Source: Trinickia terrae
GTDB taxonomy: Bacteria > Pseudomonadota > Gammaproteobacteria > Burkholderiales > Burkholderiaceae
Assembly: GCF_005144415.1 (NCBI RefSeq)
Contig: NZ_SWJE01000013.1
Coordinates: 62,001-126,000, forward strand
DNA: 64,000 nucleotides
Direction: 5' to 3'
Shown: piece after piece, positions 8,135-14,314 of the stretch
Position numbering within the stretch: the stretch's first letter is position 1
Layout: each line of letters opens with the position of its first letter
Notes under the pieces: generated by a model
Databases searched by the model: none
Told to the model about the DNA's origin: nothing
Seen by the model: only the letters and a program-made list of their open reading frames with translations
Translations under genes and position numbers: made by a program

Positions 8135-8383
8135 GTGGATGAAATCGTGCTACTCGAACACCGAATCGCGCAGCAAGAAGCGCAGATCAACACCCTCTTC
8201 GGTCTGTGTTCGGCACTGTTGCGTGCGCTACCTACCGACACGCGGGAAGATGCGCTTCAATATTTCCGAACGGAGTGCGCCTCGCTCATTGGAGCTACGG
8301 CGGACGGGACCGACGGTGCGGATGTGCAGGTGGACGAGATTCGCGAGATGCACGACGCGATGTGTAGCCGATTCCGGGATTGA
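8135..8383 (+). CDS. Small coiled-coil phage protein
   Basis: An 82-residue acidic protein from GTG (8135-8137), with GAGGA eight bases upstream. A longer frame from another GTG at 8108 lacks a ribosome site. The first half has heptad-like spacing of Leu/Ile (LEHRIAQQEAQINTLFGL), consistent with a short coiled coil. The rest is Asp/Glu-rich. It stands alone on the + strand between two leftward genes, converging on the cro-like gene with seven bases between their stops. I do not recognise a function. Its orientation means it could be expressed in the lysogen. Confidence 0.55.
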   Translation: MDEIVLLEHRIAQQEAQINTLFGLCSALLRALPTDTREDALQYFRTECASLIGATADGTDGADVQVDEIREMHDAMCSRFRD

Positions 8384-8390
8384 GACCTTG

Positions 8391-8681
8391 TCATGCGCCC
8401 CCCTTTTTAGGCTGAGATCCAAGATCGGATTGGCAAATCGAGCTTGAAGAGAAAATCAGTTCGGGCCAGTGCTCAAACCAGTCTGACGGGCGAAGCGTGC
8501 GTCGCGTAACCTCGGGCGAGCAGTACTTGGCCTCGATCTGGACGCAACGCCGCGTCGGAACAGGCCGTCGCCCAGTCAGCCACTCATGAGCTGTTGACGG
8601 CCTGACACCAATAGCCTTAGCGAAGTGAGTGACACCGCCCGCCAGCTCGCATGCTTTTTTGATCGGAGGGAAATGTTCCAT
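8391..8681 (-). CDS. Cro/YdaS-like helix-turn-helix protein
   Basis: A 96-residue protein starting MEHFPPIKKACELAGG. A helix-turn-helix follows at about 10-40 (VTHFAKAIGVRPSTAHEWL), with the WLTGRRPVP turn typical of the YdaS/Cro group. The rest is unrelated to known folds. It is divergent from the repressor gene across three operators, so it occupies the cro position and its promoter reads into the leftward early operon. No ribosome site is visible; the ATG is at about +1 of the predicted promoter, so the message may be leaderless. A TTG start at 8697-8699 is possible but would lie inside the promoter. Confidence 0.8.
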   Translation of the reverse strand: MEHFPPIKKACELAGGVTHFAKAIGVRPSTAHEWLTGRRPVPTRRCVQIEAKYCSPEVTRRTLRPSDWFEHWPELIFSSSSICQSDLGSQPKKGGA

Positions 8682-8688
8682 ATGGCGA

Positions 8689-8750
8689 ATATTAGGCAAA
8701 GCCTATGGATTTGTAAAGGCATTGCCGAAAATTATTCGGCGTTGCCTAAT
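8689..8750. promoter_or_regulatory. OR-like region: three operators and divergent promoters
   Basis: Three 17-base imperfect palindromes of the form wTTAGGCA-n-TGCCTAAa lie at 8691-8707, 8714-8730 and 8734-8750, with centres 23 and 20 bases apart. The leftward promoter has TTTACA (8712-8717, complement) and TAATAT (8689-8694, complement) with 17 bases between. The rightward one has TTGCCG (8722-8727) and CCTAAT (8745-8750), also 17 apart. Both promoter cores overlap operators, so repressor and Cro-like protein should control both. Both predicted start points fall on or next to an ATG. Confidence 0.75.
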
Positions 8751-8756
8751 GCCCCG

Positions 8757-9185
8757 ATGCAACACACCCCCCACATAAGTCAACATATCGGCGACCGGCT
8801 CCGCGCGGAGATGGAGACGCGCAACATGAGCGCTGGCGACGTAGCGGCACTGTTCGGTGTAAAGGCACCGTCGGTCTATGACTGGATGAATTTCGGGCGA
8901 GTCGCGAAGAAACATCTGCCACGACTCGTTGAAGTTTTTGGACACTCAGTCAATTGGTGGTTAACAGGCGAAGAACCTGATACCTCAATCGAGCAGCCGG
9001 GTTTGCCACGGCATCTCGTGCGCATCGCAAGCATTCTGGAGGGGCGCAGCGACGACGAGATCGAACGGATTGCGCAAGCGCTTGAACTGCTACTCGGTAG
9101 CACTCAACCCAAGCACGCATCCCAGACAAAAATTAGTTTCACGGTAGGTACGCCGTCGCCGCATGATGTCAAGCGCAAAACTTGA
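8757..9185 (+). CDS. CI-like phage repressor, short form without S24 peptidase
   Basis: A 142-residue protein beginning MQHTPHISQHIGDRL. A helix-turn-helix of the XRE/CI type is visible at about 10-70 (MSAGDVAALFGVKAPSVYDW) and ends with the WWLTGEE motif common in CI and C2 repressors. A helical segment (DDEIERIAQALELLL) may give dimerisation. The chain ends without the LexA-like S24 peptidase that makes lambda CI sensitive to RecA. It starts six bases after a predicted -10 box, so the message is probably leaderless. It faces the cro-like gene across three operators. A longer frame to 8625 would cross the promoters and is rejected. Confidence 0.8.
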   Translation: MQHTPHISQHIGDRLRAEMETRNMSAGDVAALFGVKAPSVYDWMNFGRVAKKHLPRLVEVFGHSVNWWLTGEEPDTSIEQPGLPRHLVRIASILEGRSDDEIERIAQALELLLGSTQPKHASQTKISFTVGTPSPHDVKRKT

Positions 9186-9212
9186 CATGCCGCGAGGTGC
9201 CTGTCCTATTAG

Positions 9213-9611
9213 CTATCGCTGACGTCGCCTATTTGCGTGACTCAACAAGACAAGCGCATCCTCGACGTAACGCCAGTCGTCCTGCTTGATATCGTTTTCG
9301 GATTGCCCCCCAAGTAATCTTGACAAGTGCGCCTCTGCGACGACCAGCCAGCGGCGCAACGCCGCGCCGTCCGGGGTAAGGGCGAATTCGGGGCCACCTG
9401 GATGTCGATGAATCAATTTACATCCGAACTCGGCTTCGAGTTCCAACACCCACTGCCCGACCGTCGACCGCTGCACACCAATCGCTCGTGCGGCTTCGCT
9501 ATAGCTCCGATGCCTCGTGACCTGCCCATACCGTCTAAGCAGGTCCCAATTTAACTCGTCTGGGGACGCGACCTTTTGCCCCACCCTCTTCCGCCCTGCC
9601 GATCCAATCAT
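9213..9611 (-). CDS. Stand-alone LysR-type DNA-binding domain protein
   Basis: A 132-residue protein. Residues about 18-95 match the N-terminal winged helix of LysR-type regulators: NWDLLRRYGQVTRHRSYSEA, then AIGVQRSTVGQWV, the wing segment CKLIHRH and LTPDGAALRRWL, followed by a linker helix. The ligand-binding domain that makes up two thirds of a normal LysR protein is absent, and the following DNA shows no remnant. It converges on the repressor gene and sits in the immunity region, so a role in regulating the switch is plausible. No clear ribosome site is seen before the ATG. Confidence 0.65.
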   Translation of the reverse strand: MIGSAGRKRVGQKVASPDELNWDLLRRYGQVTRHRSYSEAARAIGVQRSTVGQWVLELEAEFGCKLIHRHPGGPEFALTPDGAALRRWLVVAEAHLSRLLGGQSENDIKQDDWRYVEDALVLLSHANRRRQR

Positions 9612-9866
9612 GAACGCGCATTCCCGAAAGTCTTAAATTTTTCATCCATTTGGAATGAAATTAAGAACAATCTTATCTTGCTTAATGCGGTTCGAATATC
9701 TCAAAAACGTCGGCTACTGACACGCACTAGACCGCCAACTCCTGCATTCCCAGGTCCAAAAATCTTTGAGAAATTAAACCGGACGGTGCACTAAGCGCTC
9801 CCGTCTTCGGAGGAAGGCCGCAACGCGGCCTACCGCGTCACACCACGTAGCAGGGAGGAAAATACA
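9612..9866. other. Divergent intergenic region with a hairpin
   Basis: This AT-richer gap lies between the LysR-like gene and a rightward unknown gene. The only clear element is AGGCCGC (9815-9821) paired with GCGGCCT (9825-9831) around a three-base loop. No T run follows it, so it is not a standard terminator. I see no convincing promoter pair. Confidence 0.4.
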
Positions 9867-10229
9867 TTGAGGAGAAAGGAACTTGACTTGCGCAATGCTG
9901 ATAACGCACAAGCCCCCGATCAGCCGGGCACGGAAAGCCAAACATCGGGTGCCCCAGACAAACTCGCGGAGACCGGTCACGCGGTAAATGTCGTTTGCTT
10001 GGATTCGTACCGAAAGTTGCCTACATCGCTCAACGCCAACGCAACGCGTGGACGACGAACAACCCAGCTGTTAGCAAGCGCGCCCCGAGGTGACATCTCG
10101 ATCCGCTCTTGCGCCGATGGCACCGACCACGTCGACATATCGGGACTCTACGCCATCTACCCATATCGAGCCCTACGGGCTCTTGCTCACACCCTCGCCG
10201 AACTATGTGCCCGCGTCTTACCGGGATAA
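9867..10229 (+). CDS. Phage protein of unknown function, TTG start
   Basis: A 120-residue frame from TTG (9867-9869), preceded by GGGAGG (9853-9858) at good spacing. No ATG is available in the first part of the frame. The N-terminal third is polar and probably disordered. The C-terminal part (VDISGLYAIYPYRALRALAH and onward) is mixed hydrophobic and looks folded. I recognise no family. It precedes the OL-like operator cluster and lies outside the operon that this cluster controls, so it may belong to the lysogenic gene set. Confidence 0.45.
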   Translation: MRRKELDLRNADNAQAPDQPGTESQTSGAPDKLAETGHAVNVVCLDSYRKLPTSLNANATRGRRTTQLLASAPRGDISIRSCADGTDHVDISGLYAIYPYRALRALAHTLAELCARVLPG

Positions 10230-10235
10230 GCACTT

Positions 10236-10298
10236 CATAGAGGTTGCCTACTTAATTTTAGGCAATGCCTTGACAACACCGTAGGCATTGCCTAAATT
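10236..10298 (+). promoter_or_regulatory. OL-like region: strong rightward promoter with three operators
   Basis: Operators at 10257-10273 and 10280-10296 (TTTAGGCAATGCCTTGA and CGTAGGCATTGCCTAAA) have centres 23 bases apart. A weaker site at 10236-10252 has its centre 21 bases before the first. They share the palindrome of the cI-cro region. Between them lies a promoter with perfect TTGACA (10270-10275), a 17-base spacer and TAAATT (10293-10298), overlapped by operators at both boxes. This is the expected form of a repressed early promoter, here driving the rightward operon. Confidence 0.8.
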
Positions 10299-10359
10299 CG
10301 GTCTGTCGCGACTCCTGATGCAAGCCCGCCCAAGGGGCCGCGACATGACAGGAGTAGCT

Positions 10360-10722
10360 ATGGATAGGCATCTCGCTTTACGTTCGCATGCCGCGCAATC
10401 GGTCGATAACTCTTTGCGCCGCGAATATGTAACCCGCACCGACGCAGTCGAGGCATCTCGGACCAAGGCAAACGGCGATACCGTCGACTTCATGCCACAG
10501 CCGAAGATTCCGGCGCGAAATATCGACGCAAATGCGGAGGCACGCCACGAATGGCTTCGCGAACAACAACGGCCATCGAGCGTGCCCAAACCCTATCAAA
10601 GTAACTTTGAGCGCTCCCTTCTCTTCAAGAGCGTGCTCGCCGCAGCCTTGATCGTCATCGTGGCAAACGTCCTCGATGAGCGACCGCTCCCCGAGCCAGC
10701 TCGGAGACACATCACCGCCTGA
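10360..10722 (+). CDS. Phage membrane-anchored protein, first gene of rightward operon
   Basis: A 120-residue protein beginning MDRHLALRSHAAQSVDN. GGAG (10351-10354) lies five bases before this ATG, which is why it is preferred over an earlier in-frame ATG at 10288 inside the operator. The first 85 residues are polar. One hydrophobic segment near the C-terminus (LLFKSVLAAALIVIVANVL) is a likely single membrane span, followed by a short charged tail. No family is recognised. As the first gene behind the OL-like promoter it would be expressed early on induction. AAAGTAACTTT lies inside it (10598-10608). Confidence 0.55.
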   Translation: MDRHLALRSHAAQSVDNSLRREYVTRTDAVEASRTKANGDTVDFMPQPKIPARNIDANAEARHEWLREQQRPSSVPKPYQSNFERSLLFKSVLAAALIVIVANVLDERPLPEPARRHITA

Positions 10723-10745
10723 TCGATCAATCGTCCGGGCAACCA

Positions 10746-10931
10746 ATGACCAAACGCATCCAAGTTACTGAGTTCGAGCTTGCTCAAGAATGCCGCATGC
10801 GCAAGATCGGCGGGCGTACGGTCGCAGTTCTTCCCGCTCTTCGCGTTTATGTGACCAACCGAGTGGAGACCAGGAAGAAACGTTGCCCGCTTACCGCCCC
10901 CCATCCCGGACTGCGACCATCTCGCGGCTAA
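10746..10931 (+). CDS. Small basic phage protein
   Basis: A 61-residue frame, MTKRIQVTEFELAQEC onward, strongly basic in the second half (VETRKKRC). It lies 23 bases after the previous stop and 18 before the next ATG and keeps operon-like spacing, but no good ribosome site is visible. I do not recognise it. It is kept because the interval is otherwise empty and the frame has a plausible amino-acid mix; it could still be spurious. Confidence 0.4.
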   Translation: MTKRIQVTEFELAQECRMRKIGGRTVAVLPALRVYVTNRVETRKKRCPLTAPHPGLRPSRG

Positions 10932-10949
10932 GGATACCGAGTAAGCAAC

Positions 10950-11306
10950 ATGCTCCAAATCTACGAAATTTCGCATACCGAAATGAAACATCGCCACACC
11001 CTTCACCTGCGGACAATCATCCGATACGACCGGGATGCTAGACGTCCTATTACTCCCGTGATCGTCGGCAAGCACACCGTTGCGCGACGACCTCTCGCAA
11101 ATAGCGTTCACACGCTCTATCTGATCTTCGACGGCGCCGAGATTGCCGGCGCTCAAATCTCGTATCCGAGCGAAGCCGACTGTGCCGATGCGATCAAGCG
11201 CCTGCACAACGCCAAAAATGCGGCCGAAGCGGCCGCAACCAAGGCAATCGTCAATGCGAAGAAACCGCGCCAGCGCCGCGCACTGACCATTCGGGAGGCT
11301 GCATGA
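10950..11306 (+). CDS. Phage protein of unknown function
   Basis: A 118-residue protein beginning MLQIYEISHTEMKHRHTLH. The first two thirds alternate hydrophobic and charged residues (LANSVHTLYLIFDG), consistent with beta strands. The last third is an Ala/Lys/Arg-rich helix (KNAAEAAATKAIVNAKKPR), which suggests nucleic-acid or membrane-surface contact. Its stop overlaps the next start as ATGA (11303-11306), so translation is probably coupled. It is a member of the rightward early operon. No family is recognised. Confidence 0.6.
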   Translation: MLQIYEISHTEMKHRHTLHLRTIIRYDRDARRPITPVIVGKHTVARRPLANSVHTLYLIFDGAEIAGAQISYPSEADCADAIKRLHNAKNAAEAAATKAIVNAKKPRQRRALTIREAA

Positions 11307-11902
11307 CGCCGACCAGTTCCAACGCACAGCGGCCGTTCAATCCGTTCGTCGATCTGACCGCCAGCCAGCGCGCAGACCTAGCGATGCGCATCCTTGACGT
11401 GTTCCGCTGCGCCACGCACGCGATGACTTCCGACGAGATATGCAAAGCGCACTTTCCTGACATGCCGGACTCGGCGGCGCAGCACATCGATAAGCTCGCC
11501 CGTGGAGGATTGCTCCGCCGACAGCCCCGCCCGCACGACCTCCGCTTCGTGTACTGGTTGCCAGGATCGGACTCGGCTCCGCCACTGCCGATTCCGTGCA
11601 AGCAAGCGGATGGCTCGTACACCAGCGCAACCGAAAACGTGTTCTTGCCACGCCGATCGTCACGCACAGTGGCCGCAGCCGGTTCAATGCAAACGCGTCC
11701 TGAGTTCCATCCGCTTGTGACCCAATCCGGAGCCAGTCACGTCGCCGTCTCGTTCCCGCACCTTTATCCGCTGGAGATAACGCCCGATTGCCTGCAGGAA
11801 TCCGCCGTTCGCACGCTGCGATTCCTGCGCCTGTACCGGCAGAGCATCGACCTCGAAGTCGCTCGCCTAGAACAACTGACCCAGCGCAGGAGGACCGTAT
11901 GA
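11303..11902 (+). CDS. Phage winged-helix-like DNA-binding protein
   Basis: A 199-residue protein. Residues about 20-75 resemble a winged helix: a first helix (RADLAMRILDVF), a helix-turn-helix (MTSDEICKAHFPDMPDSAAQ) and a short hairpin that ends in LRRQPRPH and VYWLPG. A linker rich in Ser, Pro and Arg and a C-terminal helix (VRTLRFLRLYRQSIDLEV) follow. It overlaps both neighbours by ATGA. A regulatory or replication role is possible, but there is no direct evidence. Confidence 0.55.
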   Translation: MTPTSSNAQRPFNPFVDLTASQRADLAMRILDVFRCATHAMTSDEICKAHFPDMPDSAAQHIDKLARGGLLRRQPRPHDLRFVYWLPGSDSAPPLPIPCKQADGSYTSATENVFLPRRSSRTVAAAGSMQTRPEFHPLVTQSGASHVAVSFPHLYPLEITPDCLQESAVRTLRFLRLYRQSIDLEVARLEQLTQRRRTV

Positions 11903-12348
11903 AGCGCCTGAGGCCATACAAGCACCCGACGTCCTACAACGAGATCGTCACATACGCGAACGAAGCCCACGCCCGCCGTCTCGCCGAACTGAAACGCGCC
12001 GAAAAGCATATTCGCGCAATCGAGCGCGACCTTGCGCTGCTCGCAGAGAAAGGTTTGTTCGTCGCAGTCGGAGAATTCTCGATGCGGCTCCAAGATTGCC
12101 GCGCCCCCGACCAATATGGGCCGTACGGCCGGGCGAAATGGGCTCTTCGCCTTGACACCGGGATTTTCAGCGAAACGTCCGATCGCGCCGTTCGCGTGCT
12201 TCTGGCCCTCGGCTGGATCGCTGAGCGCATCGATCCTGCACAACGGCACGCGAACCTCCTGCTGCGCCGTCCGAAAACGCAGTCTCGTTTGCTGCTCGAC
12301 TGCTCGACTGAACTCGCCCGAGGTTTGCAACCGCAGGAGGCCGCGTAA
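11899..12348 (+). CDS. Phage protein of unknown function
   Basis: A 149-residue protein beginning MKRLRPYKHPTSYNEIV. A long charged helix (HARRLAELKRAEKHIRAIER) occupies about 25-50. A mixed region then has GIFSETSDRAVRVLLALGW, which may be a helix-turn-helix-like segment. AGGAGGACC precedes the ATG, and the stop of the previous gene overlaps it (ATGA). The stop shares one base with the next ATG (TAATG). Function is unknown; the position in the operon suggests work on phage DNA. Confidence 0.55.
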   Translation: MKRLRPYKHPTSYNEIVTYANEAHARRLAELKRAEKHIRAIERDLALLAEKGLFVAVGEFSMRLQDCRAPDQYGPYGRAKWALRLDTGIFSETSDRAVRVLLALGWIAERIDPAQRHANLLLRRPKTQSRLLLDCSTELARGLQPQEAA

Positions 12349-13871
12349 TGGACGACTTCACGCAACCGCTCGACCTGACCGCACCGATCCCGACAGGGAA
12401 TACGAAGGCAGCCGCAGCCGCAGCGGGCGCAACATCCGCTGACTTGTGGATGGTGCCGTATGACCAGCTCCACTATGACCCGCGAGACAACATCCGGCCG
12501 GTCGATCCCGAATGGGTGACACACCTCACCGGCCTGATGCTCGCGAACGGCTACGACAAAAGCCAGCCGCTGCACTGCTATATCCGCAAGGTCGGCGGGA
12601 AAGATCTCATCTACGTCTACAAGGGTCAGCACCGCTACCTCGCTGCCGGTAACGCGATCGAGGCGGAAAAGAATCTCGGCAAGATCCCGTGCGTCGTACT
12701 CGACGCCAAGAAGGTCAACCGTGCCGATATGGTGATCGACGGCTACCTCAGCAACGAAAGCAAACGGTCGTCACCGCTTGAGCTGGCCGCCGTCATTGCC
12801 GAACTGCGGGACATTCACGGCATGACAATCGCGGCGATCTGCAAGCGCCTGAACGTCACGGACCAAACCGTTCGCGACGTCGGTCTGCTTGAACGCGCAC
12901 CGGCGGAACTGCATCAGATGGTTCGCGACGGCGCGGTCGCCGGCACGCTCGCAATCGAACAGATCCGCGAGCACGGGTCAGATAAGGCACTCGATCGATT
13001 GCAGAAAGGCGCCGCAAAGGCCGCAGCGGCCGGCAAAGCCCGCGTGACGAAGAAGCACCTCGATGCAGCACCCGCACCATCGACGGCCGCGGACGCTGCT
13101 GTGGAGGCACTGGCACCAGCGCAAGCGCCTACGCGCACAATTGCACCCTCGCCCGCCAAGATCAGCGAGAAGCAGGCAAAGCAACTTTTGCAGGCGCTGC
13201 AGGCCGTTCTGCACGACGGCGGTTTCGGGTATCTGTCTCGACCCACCATCGAGGCGGTTCACAGTGCGCTAATGCCCCTTACCGATCTGCTTGACGGCAC
13301 GCCCGCCGGAAAGGTCTGGTCCATCACGGAGCCGAACGAAAACGGTGTGTGCGAGCCGGTCGAGATCCTGCACGGCCCTGCGCGGGCTGGCAAGATCAAG
13401 GGACCGCTGGCATACATTCGCATCGCACAACCTGCTCCCGGCGCGTGGATTTATTCAATCGAGTACAACACCGGCACCAGCTTTGCGAGCGACGCTCTGA
13501 AAGTATCACCGCAAACGCTTGCAGTATGGACGCGCGTTCAAGCCATTCGCTCGGGCGCCGCGCGACTCATCAAAACGATCGAACGCCCCGGCCTCGGCAG
13601 GACGAAATCGGAACAGGCCTCCTTCCAGCGGATTCTCGCTTGGGCGAATGAGATCTGCGACATGCCCGACCCGGACTGGACACCCGAATTTGCAACAGCC
13701 ACGACCCAAGGGCAGCGCCCCGACCTGACCGGCGTGTTGGCGTCCATCGAGGACAAGCGTCGAATCGCGTCGAGCCGCGCTTTGCTGGATTCCGCATTTC
13801 CGACGCCATCAGCAAAGCCCGGCCTGCACCTAGCCCCCGCATGGCCGTTCCCGAAAGGAGCCGCAAATTGA
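12348..13871 (+). CDS. ParB-like nuclease-fold protein
   Basis: A 507-residue protein. Residues about 35-140 form a ParB/Srx-type N-terminal domain: MVPYDQLHYDPRDNIRP, then KGQHRYLAAGNAI in place of the GERR box of ParB. A helix-turn-helix follows (MTIAAICKRLNVTDQTVRDV) with the segment AVAGTLAIEQI, as in ParB central domains. The rest (about 240-507) is a separate domain after an Ala/Pro linker. Such proteins can bind DNA and CTP or cut DNA. In a phage, partition, transcription control or anti-host activity are all possible. No ParA gene is seen. AGGAGG precedes the ATG. Confidence 0.75.
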   Translation: MDDFTQPLDLTAPIPTGNTKAAAAAAGATSADLWMVPYDQLHYDPRDNIRPVDPEWVTHLTGLMLANGYDKSQPLHCYIRKVGGKDLIYVYKGQHRYLAAGNAIEAEKNLGKIPCVVLDAKKVNRADMVIDGYLSNESKRSSPLELAAVIAELRDIHGMTIAAICKRLNVTDQTVRDVGLLERAPAELHQMVRDGAVAGTLAIEQIREHGSDKALDRLQKGAAKAAAAGKARVTKKHLDAAPAPSTAADAAVEALAPAQAPTRTIAPSPAKISEKQAKQLLQALQAVLHDGGFGYLSRPTIEAVHSALMPLTDLLDGTPAGKVWSITEPNENGVCEPVEILHGPARAGKIKGPLAYIRIAQPAPGAWIYSIEYNTGTSFASDALKVSPQTLAVWTRVQAIRSGAARLIKTIERPGLGRTKSEQASFQRILAWANEICDMPDPDWTPEFATATTQGQRPDLTGVLASIEDKRRIASSRALLDSAFPTPSAKPGLHLAPAWPFPKGAAN

Positions 13872-14314
13872 CCTCGCGCCCGGCCTCTTCTACCCCACGT
13901 CCGCTGCCGCGAAAGCGGGAACACGCGAAGAAGCGCGCGGCTACCGCACTGGCAAGCATCAACGGTACTTCGATGCAGTCGGACTATGGCGGGCTAACGC
14001 CTGCAAAAACGGTCCAGAGAGACGAAGCGCCGCTCACGCGGCGCAAGAACGAAGCCTCGGCGGATGCCCGCCGAGGCAAGCTCGCGCGACTTGATGCCCT
14101 TCGCATCGAGATCAGCGCACTGATCGCAGACGTTTCGCACGCGGCCGACATCGAACTGCTTGACCTGATGGCCGACGAGATCGGCTCATTCGCTCGCCAC
14201 AAAGCCGCGCAGGATGCACGCACTTGGGCTGCAACCGCCGGCATCACGCTAGAGACAGGCCTGATGCAACTCGGCCGTGCGCTATGCGCAAACATCACCG
14301 GGGAACAGTCATGA
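13868..14314 (+). CDS. Phage protein of unknown function, TTG start
   Basis: A 148-residue protein. The TTG at 13868-13870 is chosen because AAAGGAG ends seven bases before it, and TTGA couples it to the stop of the ParB-like gene. An in-frame ATG at 13841 has no such site. The first 70 residues are basic and polar. The remainder is helical (LDALRIEISALIADVSHAAD). The stop overlaps the start of the Spo11-like gene by ATGA, so the pair is translationally coupled and this protein is a candidate partner. I recognise no family. Confidence 0.55.
   Translation: MTSRPASSTPRPLPRKREHAKKRAATALASINGTSMQSDYGGLTPAKTVQRDEAPLTRRKNEASADARRGKLARLDALRIEISALIADVSHAADIELLDLMADEIGSFARHKAAQDARTWAATAGITLETGLMQLGRALCANITGEQS

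Noticed and set aside
8625-8756. 44-codon N-terminal extension of the CI-like repressor
   Set aside because: It would read through all three operators and both promoter boxes; the start at 8757 fits the domain and the promoter.
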